Source of the DNA: Euleptes europaea
Taxonomy: Eukaryota > Chordata > Lepidosauria > Squamata > Sphaerodactylidae
DNA: 64,000 nt
Reading direction: 5' to 3'
NCBI RefSeq assembly: GCF_029931775.1
Contig: NC_079312.1
Location: 132,479,872-132,543,871, forward strand
A program made the position numbers and the translations under genes. Under the pieces are notes generated by a model. That model searched no databases and was not told the origin of the DNA. It worked only from the letters and a program-made list of their open reading frames with translations. Positions 10,602 to 21,535 of this stretch are shown in pieces. Numbering within the stretch: position 1 is the stretch's first letter; the number at the start of each line of letters is the position of its first letter.

Positions 10602-13600
10602 ATGGCTGAGCAAGAACCCACTCCTGAGCAGCTGGCACAGATTGCCGCTGAAAATGAAGAGGACGAGCACTCTGTCAATTACAGGCCCCCTGCCCAGAAG
10701 AGCATCCAGGAGATCCAGGAACTAGACAAAGATGATGAGAGTTTACGCAAGTACAAAGAGGCCCTGCTTGGAAATGTAGCCATTGCTGCTGGTGAGTTCC
10801 TTCAGGAGTGTATCTTCCTTTTGTAAAAAGTGGAGCTCTTTAGATTTGCACCTTCCCCCCTCCTTCAGATTACCTAGTGTGTCTTTAAGGCAGGCTTTCA
10901 TTTCCCATCTGGAGGTAGGTGAGCAATCCAGCTGGCCAAAGTTGAGCATTAGGGTCTTGAAGACTTGCAGATGGTTCTTGCCTTAAAAGGTCCATCTAAG
11001 AGCCCCGTGGCGCAGAGTGGTAAGCTGCAGTACTGCAGTCCAGGCTCTGCTCACAACCTGAGTTCGGAAGTCGGTTTCAGGTAGCCGGCTCAAGGTTGAC
11101 TCAGCCTTCCCTCCTTCCGAGGTCGGTAAAATTAGTACCTAGCTTGCTGGGGGTAAAGGGAAGATGACTGGGGAAGGCACTGGCAAACCACCCCGTAAAC
11201 AAAGTCTGCCTCTTAAACGTCGGAATGTGACGTCACCCCATGGGTCAGGAATGCTTGCACAGGGGACCTTTACCTTTTTTAAGAGAGATTAGATGCTTAG
11301 TATATGTAATGCCTACCAATACACTTAGGTGTATTTGAATAAGTATTACATACCATATAGGTTTGCAACTATTTATTTTTAAAATTTTGTTTATATCCCT
11401 CCCTTTCCCAATGAAGTTAGGCTCGGGGTGGCTAACAATACATCAGTGTACATAGTAAATAAAACCATAAAACCAATACATAGTAATGTAACAGAAACCT
11501 TAAAACTACTTAAAGAATGGCACCCTAAGAATAAATTTCCCCTTACACGATTTCTATCCAAGGGTACCATCCTCCAATGGGTGAAGAAGGTGTCATCGGT
11601 AGGGGAAGTAAGCACTCTAATAGGGTCCAGCAGGGGAGGCCAATTGGTGTAAGACCGTTTCTGCCCTCAACCATAGGCTAGAGTTAAGGCCCAAAGGAAT
11701 CTTAATGTGAGGTTTGTCCTTGTGGAAGATCCTGAATGGTAGGGCTGACACTGGTCAAAAGGGCAGAACAGCAGCGAAGAAGATCATAAAAGCTGTAGAA
11801 GGCATAAAAGATCTGTGACTTAACATCTGGGTGGATTTCCTCCACTGATTTTGAGATCACTTAATACTTCTCCCCAATCCATTTCTGGAAGGTAGAATTT
11901 TTTAAAATGAAGGCAGAGGATTCCTGGGATTTCAGGTGTAGTACATCACAAAGGGGCCTTGCTGTAATTGAAGAAGCTGCTTATATTTGCAGTATCAGTT
12001 GAGTGAACAAGGGACTGGTTTGCATACCTTCTAGTGCTTCTCCTTCCTTTTCTGTTTTAGATCCCTGTACTCCAAATGTGGTGGTAACAAAGCTGACTCT
12101 GGTTTGTGCCACCGCCCCTGGCCCATTGGAGTTGGATCTCAAAGGTGAGTGGGTCATGTCAGAATGGAGGTCTGTCCTGTGATGGTAGAGTAGGCTGTTT
12201 TAGCAGAGAAGACTTTATTCTCAATATTTTCACCCATGCTTGGCTGGGAATAGCTAAGACAGATAGCAGTTCTGCCTCTTGCTGGTTTATGAAAGGGGAG
12301 AGGCATTCTTCAGAGCTGAGCTTCTGAAGAGACCCCCCCAGCAAAATTGCGATTAATATAGTTTAATGCTCATCTTCTTTCATATGGAGCAAGCTTGTGT
12401 GCAAGCTACTTATAGGGGCCAGGATTCTTACATATGACAGTTATTTCACTGTGTCTGTCTACCCATTTCAATTTGCACCTGCCCGCCCCTTTAGTAGGCT
12501 TTCATGTTAAAAAAAACCTCAGATGGCGCTGACCATCATGGTGTTGCTCTTGGTTGTCATGTACTGGAACTTCACTTGTGTGGGCAATTATGTCAGCTGT
12601 GGTATTGAGACTAGGATTTAAAGCTCCGTTTTCATATTGCCTGTGGCCTTGGTGTAATGGTATCCAAGATTCATATTACTGTTGGAAGCAGAAAAGTAAT
12701 GCTGCCTGCTTAACGTGAGATCAAGCTGGTATCAATGGGACTTGCCTTGCTCACTGGAGGGTGGGCAGTTTCTCACTCCTGCCTTCTTCTTGCCATCCAG
12801 GTGACTTGGAGAGCTTCAAGAAGCAGGCGTTTGTGCTAAAGGAAGGTGTGGAGTACCGGATAAAGATCTCATTTCGGGTAAGGCCTTGTCAGTGGGTAGT
12901 AAAGGAAACATGTTGGGAAATGGGAATCCTTCACCTGGCTCTGGCTGAGGGAAAGGTGCATTGTCAGTGACATTCCTATTGGCTGACCTCTTCTGTCTCT
13001 TTTAGGTGAACAAGGAGATCGTTTCAGGGTTGAAGTACATTCAACATACATTCAGGAAAGGAGTAAAAAGTGAGTGTTTGCGAGCGGGGGGAAGCTGCCT
13101 TGTACTATAGATCTCTTATCTCCTCTGCCACTTTCAGGCAAGAAAATGCCACTCCTGTGGCAAAGTCTTTTTGCAAAGGAGCTTTTTCCTCCTTGTACTG
13201 AAACCAGACAGATTAAAAAAAGAATTTGGGTCTGCCTAATGTGGTAAAAGCATAATTCCTGTTTGAATACCAGGTGCAGAGAAGGCAGAACAGCAAGCAG
13301 ACTGGGCAGGCCATTTAAGGAGGCTCAAATGTTGCTCTTGATGGAGACTTGTTTCAAGAGTCTTTGTTCTTGGTGGTTCACGAGTTGTCTCTGCTTTTGT
13401 CTCCTTCCAGTTGACAAGACTGATTACATGGTTGGGAGTTATGGGCCACGTGCTGAGGAGTATGAGTTCTTAACACCTATGGAGGAAGCCCCCAAGGGTA
13501 TGCTGGCCCGGGGCAGCTACAACATCAAATCAAAATTTACAGATGATGACAAGACAGACCATCTGTCCTGGGAGTGGAACCTGACCATCAAGAAGGAGTG

Positions 13601-13610
13601 GAAGGATTAG
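10602..13610 (+). CDS. ARHGDIA: Rho GDP-dissociation inhibitor 1 (RhoGDI alpha), 5 coding exons
   Basis: Cytosolic chaperone that extracts geranylgeranylated Rho, Rac and Cdc42 from membranes and holds them GDP-bound. Coding exons are 10602-10791, 12061-12144, 12801-12877, 13006-13069 and 13411-13610, all with GT-AG borders and matching phases. Together they give 615 nt, or 204 aa, the same length as the human protein. The start [10 protein letters not shown] is preceded by an acceptor at 10579-10580. The acidic N-terminal arm (about residues 1-60) contains the [11 protein letters not shown] stretch and the Asp45 region that contacts Rho switch segments. The immunoglobulin-like prenyl-binding domain follows (about 67-204), with [36 protein letters not shown] and a C-terminal [13 protein letters not shown]. 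Ser34, Ser174 and Asp185 are kept. The position of human Ser101, a reported PAK1 site, is alanine here. Identity is near certain; the alternative ARHGDIB differs in the N-arm. Confidence 0.97.
10998..11280 (+). mobile_element. Sauria-type tRNA-derived SINE in ARHGDIA intron 1
   Basis: Begins gagccccgtggcgcagagtg with A-box-like gtggcgcagagtggtaagc. It continues ggtttcaggtagccggctca and gcttgctgggggtaaaggga, and ends gcttgcacaggggacctttacc. It is nearly full length. The short flanks aagag on both sides may be the target duplication. A second copy is at 21074-21375 in the opposite direction. Confidence 0.88.
11370..11760 (+). repeat. Degenerate retroposon remnant in ARHGDIA intron 1
   Basis: The stretch with ggctcggggtggctaacaat followed by aaataaaaccataaaaccaa resembles a common lizard interspersed repeat tail. 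The clade is not assigned and the borders are approximate. Confidence 0.35.
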
Positions 13611-15000
13611 TCCTTCCAGTGCCAAATCCCAAGCGTTGTTCAGACAGTGGCTACAGTAGAAACCCCACCCTGTACCAAAGTGCTGGCATTGGATACCCTT
13701 CCCTTTCCCCCTTCCCCTTTTAGCTCACCAGGAAGACTTCTTGGCTCAAATGTCCCCCCATGTTCCCTCTGAGAATCACTGAAAGAAATTGACCAAACCT
13801 ACCCTGTCTGTCCCTGAGCACAGAGGCAGGAATGCTTCATGTCCTTCTCCTGGGCTCGTTTTATTGCTGCTTCTTACCCATTGGAATATATTTCAGGCAG
13901 GTTCTAAAAGGAAAGCAATGTTCCTATTTTTGTGGGGGGGGGGAGGATTTGGAGGCATTCCTGTCTCTGGGCAAGAGGTGAAGTACTGAGGAATCATGAT
14001 TCCACGCAGAGCTGGCAACTGCCTGCTGCCCCAATTGTTTCCAGGCTCAATCATGTCCCTGGCCTGCCTTCCCCCTTCCCCCTGGGGTGGGGCATGGGCT
14101 GGCTTTCCATTTGTGATGGTTTCCATAACCATGATGCCTTAAAGTGTGTAACATACATCCCCCAGGGAGGGCCCGGACCTTGTTACACTTTTTTATATGT
14201 GCTCCAGTCCTGTCCATACACATACTCCCCTCCCTTCTGATTTGCATCTTCTGGCCAGACCGTAATCCTGCTGAAGCTGATTTCCCCACGGTCTTAAGCA
14301 GGGTTCAGGCTGCTGTACTTGCAGGCTCCCTGTGGCCGGAGAAGCATTTGCTTCCAGCTGGGGGTGGGGGGGAGGATGGGCTTAGAAGTGACTAGTGCCA
14401 CCGTCATCTCCTTGTTAGTTCTATCACACCCCGGTTTGTTGCAAAGCATTAAAGTCTCTGGGGCAGCCTCTGGGTTTCAGGGCTGGGAGATGGATTGGCC
14501 TAGCTCAGCTGCTCCTCGCCTGATCCAAACAAAAGAGCTTGCGATGGACAAATGCTCAAGAGCAGTGAATGCCTTACGTATCTGTTCTGCCTTTGAAATT
14601 GTGTGCCTGGCCTGTCAGTATTTATTATTGCCTTGATTAGATTCCTTCTCTTCATGATACCTGAGCAGCCCCAGCAAAACCCCAGTAACCTGGCAGTGGA
14701 GGAAGCAGGAGGTCTGCAGGGTGTGAAATCTTTGCTTGCCAGGCAGGCATGTTCCAGCTCAGCAGTCCAGCTCAGTGGGCTGCTTTGAGTCCCAAAGTTG
14801 TGCTAGAACTGGGACCAAGTGTGTGGTTCTTCCATAGCTATGTCTCTGCCTCTACATCCTCCTCCCCACTCCTTTCCCTAGAGGAGATTTTTTGTTTGAT
14901 TTGGCGCATTTTTGTCTGTAAATCTTAGATACGGTTTAACAGATTTGGAATCATCAGCTTCCTCTTCTGACAGTTAAAATAAAATCTTGAAACTGATTGT
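13611..15000 (+). other. ARHGDIA: ARHGDIA 3' untranslated region with poly(A) signal
   Basis: The region is non-coding after the TAG at 13608-13610 and mostly free of recognisable repeats. A canonical AATAAA lies at 14978-14983, so cleavage is expected about 15-25 bases later, near 15000. A UTR of about 1.4 kb fits the long 3' UTR of mammalian ARHGDIA. Confidence 0.75.
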
Positions 15001-16182
15001 GGGTTTGACCTTCTTGTGAAGTTATTAGCAGAGCTAGCACACAAATGTGCTGTGAAACAATGGATGTTTTGGGGACTTCAGAATCTCACTCTACAAATGC
15101 TGTCTGCTAGCACTACCTGTTCTTGATCCCTCAACCGCTTCAGCATTTATCTAGCAAGTGCTCTTTTCTCTTGGGCTTTGCTCTCTGTCACATGCCTCTG
15201 TACACGGAATAATGTCTTCCTAGCCCAGTTCACAGATGAATATCTGCCAGATAACCACCACCTCCTGGTTGCTTTATCAGACTCTGTCTTCTGCCAGGGA
15301 TGGTTTCTGTGCATGCTACAACTACCATGTGCTTGACTAAAGTAGCTTCTTCATGAAGCAGTTGCAGTATGTGAAGCTTCTGGGAACCATTGAGCTACGG
15401 CATGGAAAGGAACAACTTAAGCTGCTCTGGCTATATACTATTTTTATTTTGCTGTTCCTCCAAAGAGCTCAACTGACAAAATGGTTCTCCCCTCCATCTT
15501 GCACTCAAAACAACCCTCTGGGGTTGCTTGTATGTTGAATGAATGTGATTAGCTTGAGGTTACCCAGCAGTCTTCATGATCTTGCTAATCCTACTCCAGT
15601 GCACTAACCTCTGTATTTCATGGCTGCTCCAAAAACGTTCAAGTAGAAGGTCCAGTTCCTGGACTTGGGGGATAGTTCCTTTAAAAATGTGTGTGTGTGT
15701 GTGTGTGAGCCATTCTTCCTAGTGGTTAGACTGCACGTAGGTGAGGGTAGGTTTAAGATCTAAAGCAGGGCAAGAGCAAGGGTTAATGGAATGAGAGGGT
15801 AGAACAACAAATGAGGGAAGACTGATGTTTTCTCTGTAGAGGAAAGGGAAAGAGCAACCTCCAGTGCAGAAGTATGAGCTCTTCGAGATGGCTTTGGAAA
15901 AATGTAGTCAGGGTTGGGAAGGAAACAATTTTTATGCCAAATACTGAGGTTCAGAATACACTATGCATATTACATTAACATAATTAGTTACACTTCCGTT
16001 AGACATTCTTTTTCCTTTCCAAAGATGGGATGCCTGAGGGACATAAAGGTTGCATGTGCCAAAAGAGGGCACATATATACAGAGGGAAAGCAAACAGAGC
16101 AGTTGATGGAACTGCAGCTTGCTGCATCTGGACCATGAGCCTTCAGTAGGTAGCCAGTTGTGGAATGTGTTAAATTCTTCTA
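15001..16182. other. Intergenic DNA 3' of ARHGDIA
   Basis: No gene or assignable mobile element recognised. It contains a (GT)n microsatellite at about 15689-15708. Confidence 0.5.
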
Positions 16183-16633
16183 CAGGTAAGTATGCAAAAT
16201 GTAGGACTGTTATAATTTTGGGGGGTTCGGCTCTTTCCACATATTGGGATATTTTGGCATTTTTTGCATACATGAGATATCTTGGGGATGGGACCCAAAT
16301 TCATTTATGTTTTATATACACTTTATACACATAGTCTGAATGTAATTTTAAACAATATTTTAAATAATTTTGTGTACACTGAACCATCAGAAAGCAAAGG
16401 TGTAACTGTCTCACCAGAATACCTGTATCAGCTGTTAAACAAGAGCAACAACAAACTAACAATGGCCGGCTTTCAGTCTCCACCTACGATGCAGTGTACA
16501 CTGTATTTTATTTTTTTAGGTGAGAGGAATCATTGAAAGCAGGCAGCATGGATCTGCCTGCATGCCAGCTCGAAGGGTCTGGTTTTCAGATCAGTCCGGA
16601 TATGGGATGTTCGGATAAGGGATACTCTACCTG
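16183..16633. mobile_element. Tigger-type (Tc1/mariner superfamily) non-autonomous element
   Basis: The ends are CAGGTAAGTATG at the left and ggatactctacctg at the right, imperfect inverted repeats, each flanked by TA (16181-16182 and 16634-16635). The interior atgagatatcttggggatgg, accttt-like tttatacacatagtctgaat and gaaccatcagaaagcaaagg resemble the MER2/Tigger family known in mammals. No transposase frame remains. Confidence 0.75.
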
Positions 16634-16800
16634 TAGTAAATTTGTGTACAAGTGTAGAGGCACAATACTGAATGTTACTGGCCATCAATTCTATATTGAA
16701 GAGCTTGCCTCTGTTATGAGGTAAATCTGTTAAGTTTCAGTTGCCAAGATATTTGATGTTAGTGAAACCATTTCTGTCCTGTTTTTGGTTTTCTCTAGTA

Positions 16801-17387
16801 CAGGGATGGGGAATCTCAGGCCCGGGGGCCGTATGTGGCCCCCGAGGACATTTTCCGTGGCCCTCGGGAGCTCCGGGGCCGTGTGTGTGTGGGAGGCGTG
16901 GAGGCTGGGGCCTGGTCGTGTGGGGCCGGCGGGTGTGGGGGGGGGGGAAAGGCTTTTCTTCCTCTTTCTGTCACTCTCCTTTCTCTCCCTCTCTCCCTCT
17001 TTTTCTGTGTCTTTGTCTCCCTCCGTCCTTTTCTTTCTTTCTCCCCCCTCTCTCCATTTCTTTCTTTCTCTTTTCCCCTCCCTCCCTTTTCCTCTTTCTC
17101 TGTTTTCTTTCCTTCCTCCCTTCCTTCCCTGTGGATCGGCTGCGGGCTGCTCGTTTGCTTGGGCCCACCGCTGGCTGCCCTGCCTGGGGGGGAGGACGGG
17201 GGGAGCAGGGGTGCCCTCCAGGCCCTCTCTGCGTGGCCTCCCCTGGGGTTGCCAACCTCCAGGTGGTGGCTGGAGACCTGGCAACCCTAGCCTCCCCCCG
17301 CCGGGAGATCTACACCTGGTTATGGCCCCCGAATGATGGTATAAATATGCAAATGGCCCTTGGCAGGAAAAAGGTTCCCCATCCCTG
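16801..17387. mobile_element. Non-autonomous hAT element with long pyrimidine tract
   Basis: 587 bp with inverted ends CAGGGATGGGGAA and ttccccatccctg. The 8-bp target duplication ctctagta at 16793-16800 and 17388-17395 is perfect. The interior has CpG-rich ends and a strand-asymmetric T/C tract at about 16953-17130. At about 17247-17290 it holds a short fragment of the TAGGGTTGCCA family seen in PPP1R27 intron 2. The overlapping open frames here are low complexity and not genes. Confidence 0.9.
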
Positions 17388-17474
17388 CTCTAGTAACTGA
17401 GGAATCTTGGCCTACATGTGGGCTATCGATTTTCAGAATTCTAGCATTTGAAAAGTGTCTCTGCAAGTCAGACT

Positions 17475-18134
17475 AGGGCCCCTTTCCAGATTACTGTTCT
17501 AAATCTGGATATCCGTTGTTGACCTGTTTCTGAGTAAAGCAATGAAGGGATGGGCGTTTCATACAGTTCATTTCAATTCACCTATGTGCCATCTCTGAAG
17601 CGCTCTGGCCATTTCAAACAGTGCCATGCTACCCCCCCTCCCCCGGCCACCTTTTTTCATGGTTATTTTTCAGCTTTTAAAAAAAATTCTAAGATTAGTG
17701 CTATAGCACCATAGCAATCCAATGCATCCGAATGCTGGTGATATAGCACTGAATTGCTATGTCACCAGCATTTGGATGTGTTGGATTGCTGTGGTGCTGT
17801 AGCACTAGTCTTAGAACGTTTTTTTTTTTAAAGCTGAGAAGGAATGAACCATGGAAAAAGGCAGGGAAGAAAGTGGTCCTTTTGGAAGTGCTTCAGACAT
17901 TTTAAACATCACGCGTGCAGTGATTCAGAAGCGCAAGGAAGAACTGAAAAAAAGGGGTTCATAAAAAACGGCTGAGCCCCGGATGCCAAGGGGACAGAAG
18001 CACCTTTGTCTTAAAAGATTTTTTAAAATCCATTAGCAGCCAAGAGTCAAAATGGTTGCATCTGAAAAGACACAAAAAATCCGTTAGCGACTGGCTGCTC
18101 AAACAGATTATAAGGGCAGTTTGAAAGCGGCCCA
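17475..18134. mobile_element. Large palindromic MITE-like element
   Basis: The two ends read agggcccctttcc and, inverted, tgggccgctttca. The centre, 17646-17866, is a long imperfect hairpin. One arm has cagcttttaaaaaaaattct and gctatagcaccatagcaatc; the other has gattgctgtggtgctgtagc and ttttttttaaagctg. The loop is near ctgaat at about 17751. No coding potential. Superfamily and target duplication are unclear. Confidence 0.6.
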
Positions 18135-18972
18135 TGTGCGACAGATGCGTCTTGTGTCTTCCATTATACAAACAAATGTGGCGAAATAAGCAAATAGATT
18201 GTCCTTAAAAATGGCTGCTGGCCTTCTGTTGGAGAGGACAGTTCAGTTTGCTCGGCTAAGGGAGGAGAGCAAGATGATGTGTTTCCAGAACAGCCCATGA
18301 GTCTCCCAGGGCAGCTATACTGACCAGGTGATGCCAGTGAGGCAATGCATTGAAGAGGTGCCAGTAAATGGGAAGAACCTCTTGGTCTGAGCCAGCCTGT
18401 TACTTTCTGTGATAGGAATTAATTGGGCTGACTTGTAGGCATTAAACTGCTGCTGGTGGGTTAAGTGTAACTGGCAGCAGCAAAACCATCTCCTGCTAGA
18501 ATAGGAAAGACTGTTACAATTGTTACTCCATAGAAGTCTGCAGGAAATGCTGTGAAATTGGGCAGTGACCATTTTCTTGTTGAAGATTGACTTGAGTTTT
18601 TTTCCTTGACAAGGGCATGGCTGCCATTCTCTCACAGGAGGACATGCAGTACAATATTGCAGTTTTGCCCGATGCCAGGCTTTGCTAACAAACTCTGCCA
18701 GATGAGGAAAAATCTCTGCCCAACTTGTTCCTATAGGAGTCCTTGTAATGTATTTCCCCATTCCCCAAGGCCTATTGGACATTTGGCTAGTATATGATCA
18801 TTAGATATTTGTTAACTTCCTTAAAAAACAAAGTTTAAGAGCTCAGCTACTTAGTTGTACTGGGGACACACAGAAGGCATAATTAGGATAACTTTTTATT
18901 TAAAAGGAAAAGTAAAGAACAAGAAGGGTTAGGTAAAGGTTATGTATTGGGGGGGGGGGTTTCCATAGATAA

Positions 18973-19187
18973 TTCACCCTGACCTGGAGATAGCCCAGGC
19001 AAGCATGATATCAGATCTCAGAAGCTATGCAGGGTTAGCTCTGGTTAGTATGTGGATGGGAGACCACCAAGGAAGTCAGAGTTGCTATGCAGAGGTAGGC
19101 AGTGGCAAAACCACCTCTGAACATCTCTTGTCTTAAAAACCGCACAGGGTTGCTGTAAGGCAGCTGTGACTTGACAGCAAAAAAAGG
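18973..19187 (+). mobile_element. 5S rRNA-derived SINE, near full length
   Basis: The head reads gatatcagatctcagaagct, then atgcagggttagctctggtt and gtggatgggagaccacc, close to vertebrate 5S rRNA including its internal promoter region. The tail ctgtgacttgacagcaaaa is Bov-B-like, suggesting mobilisation by the RTE LINEs in this genome. Confidence 0.88.
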
Positions 19188-19753
19188 GGGGGAGAAGTGA
19201 GCCCATAGTAGGGAATGGAGCAAGCAAATATCAAAGCCCTGTTATTTGCATTAAAGAGCAGAAAAACCTGTCACTCTTGGGAGACCTGTGATGAAAGCAC
19301 ACATTAATAAGAAAATGCCTGTATCACTTTGCCAGCTTTAGAATCTTTCCTGACATGAAGATGGTAGCAACTGATACTATTGTATAAGCACCTTGCTGTT
19401 TCCTATATGGCCACCAGAGACTGCCAAAGAGTAATGTTGTGTGCAGCTCTTCCCCTTGCCAAAAGGAAATGTTTCTGAAAGCAGCTACTGCTCTGATGAT
19501 ACTGATGCACAGTGGTTTATGGGCTCCTTTGTGAGATTAACTTTCTAAAATTTTAGTCTTCTTTCCAGGATGACAGGGCTGCTTGCATCAAATTGGAAAT
19601 GGGTGTTGAGCTGCAGGACTGTTAACATTTAGGAGAGTTGATAAAGAAACTAGTCACAGTTGCAGCACTAAAAGCAGAAGGGCTAGACAGTGTGGTGAGA
19701 TGGAAATCCTGAAGCTGTAGGTCTCTGTATGAAAAATACTGGAAAATGTAAAG

Positions 19754-20042
19754 CAGAAGAAGAAGAAGTTGGTTTTTCTCCACCACTTAAGGAAGAATCA
19801 AATCAGCTTACAATTACCTTCGCCTCCCCACATTAGACACCCTGGGAGGTAGGTGGGCTGAGAGAGTGTGACTAGCCCAAGGTCACCCAGCTGCCATGTG
19901 TAGGAGTGGAGAAACCAACCCGGATCACCAGATTAGAGTCCGCCGCTCATGTGGAGGAGTGGAGAATTAAACCTGGTTCTCCAGATTAGAATCCACAGCT
20001 CCTAACCACCGCTCCTAACCACTACACCTCTCTGGCTCGCTG
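19754..20042 (-). mobile_element. tRNA-derived SINE (ends in TCTTCTTCTT), full length
   Basis: On the minus strand the tRNA-like head has gttaggagcggtggttag and a B-box-like aggtttaattctccactcc, then gggtgaccttgggctagtca, and a tail of aaccaacttcttcttcttct. The flank aatgtaaag is present on both sides. Other copies: 23011, 28468, 54625, 61903 and 63275. Confidence 0.85.
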
Positions 20043-20446
20043 TAATGTAAAGTATGGAATAGTAAACTGTAGTGAATTGGATTCTACAATAATAGACTGC
20101 TAGCCTCCTGGTTTAAAAGTAAAATGTCCAGTAAGAATTGGTGGGCATGTATGTGGAAATCTCACTTGGAAACAAAATGAGCTAGTTGTGTTATCTTGAC
20201 TCTGCCCCTGCTTTGGGCCAAACCCGGGAGTATGTATCTTGGCCTCCAAACATGCTCTGGTGGGCAGGTGAGTTATCATGCAGGAGATGTGATGGTTTTT
20301 GTTCACCTCTGGACCCATGTTGATTCCTGGAGATGCTTTTCTGGGTCTCTTGCACTTGGAAATCCTTACCAGAAATTGATCCAACCATCGATAGTGGTTT
20401 CCCTGATTTTTCAGTAATTTCTTCATTTATATACTGCTCTTTTTTT

Positions 20447-21535
20447 GTGTGTGTGTGTTAAGTGCTGTCAAGTTGCTTCTAACCTATGACGACCCTATGA
20501 ATTAATGACCTCCAAAACAACTTGTTAGCAGCACTGCTAACATTTTGCGAACTGAGGGCCATGGCTTCCTTCATTGAGTCAACCCATCTCATGTTGGGTC
20601 TTCCTCTTTTCCTACTGCTTCAACTTTTCCTAGCATTTTTGTCTTTTCCATAATGTGACCAAAGTATGATAGCCTCAGACTAGTAATTTTAGCTTCTAGG
20701 AACAGTTCAGGCTTGATCTGATCTAAAACCGGCTTATTTGTCTTTTTGGCCATCCACAGTATTTGCGAAACTCCTACAACACCGCATTTCAAATTAATCA
20801 ACCTGTCAGCTTTCTTTATTGTCCAACTTTCACACCCATACATAGTAATGGGAAATGCTATGATATAAATCATCTCGACCTTAGTTGACAGTGACAAATC
20901 CTTAAATTTAAAAATATTTTCTAGCTCCTTCATGGCTGCCCTTCCCGGTCTCAATCTCCTTCTGATTTATTGATTGCAGTCTCCCTTTTGGTTGATGGTG
21001 GAGCCAAGGGATAAAAGGTCTTTAACAATTTCAATTTCTTCATCATCAACCTTAAAGTTGTTTAATTCCTTACAAAGGTAAAAGGTAAAGGTCCCCTGTG
21101 CAAGAACCAGGTCATTCCTGGCCCATGGGGTGATGTTACATCCTGACGTTTCCTAGGCAGACTTTGCGGGGTGGTTTGCCAGTGCCTTCCCCAGTCATCT
21201 TCTCTTTACCCCCAGCAAGCTGGGTCCTCATTTTACCGACCTCAGAAAGATGGAAGGCTGAGTCAACCTTGAGCCGGCTACCTGAAACCAACTTTCGTTG
21301 GGATCGAACTCAGGTTGTGAGCAGAGCTTGGACTGCAGTACTGCAGTTTACCACTCTGTGCCACTGGGCTCTTTTAATTCCTTAGTAGTCATTATTTTTG
21401 TCTTCTTGATGTTCTGCTGTAATCCTGCTTTGTCACTTCCTGTTTTAACCTTCATTAGTAATTTTTCAAGTCTTCACTATTTTCTGCTAGTTTTTATACT
21501 GTTTATATTACTGATTTAAAAAAAGACTTGTACTG
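20447..21535 (-). mobile_element. Bov-B (RTE) LINE, 3' part, interrupted by a SINE
   Basis: The minus strand encodes a truncated C-terminal reverse transcriptase stretch with MKELENIFKFKDLSLSTKVE, MYGCESWTIKKADRL and RLSYFGHIMEKTKMLGKVE, diagnostic of Bov-B. The 3' end lies at the (GT)n at 20447. Coding similarity runs on past the SINE at 21074-21375 to about 21530. The copy is 5'-truncated. Bov-B is known to have moved horizontally between squamates and mammals. Confidence 0.9.
21074..21375 (-). mobile_element. Sauria-type tRNA-derived SINE inserted in Bov-B
   Basis: The reverse of the copy at 10998: it starts aaaggtaaaggtcccctgtg and ends accactctgtgccactgggc. About 12 bases, tttaattcctta, occur on both sides and form a target duplication, so it is younger than the Bov-B it sits in. 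Confidence 0.9.

Noticed and set aside
16730-17400. Long open frames on both strands (up to 219 aa)
   Set aside because: They come from the low-complexity pyrimidine/purine tract of a hAT element.
18985-19065. 5S rRNA-like sequence as a functional 5S gene
   Set aside because: Diverged from 5S and fused to a Bov-B-like tail; a SINE, as are the copies at 43520 and 55550.
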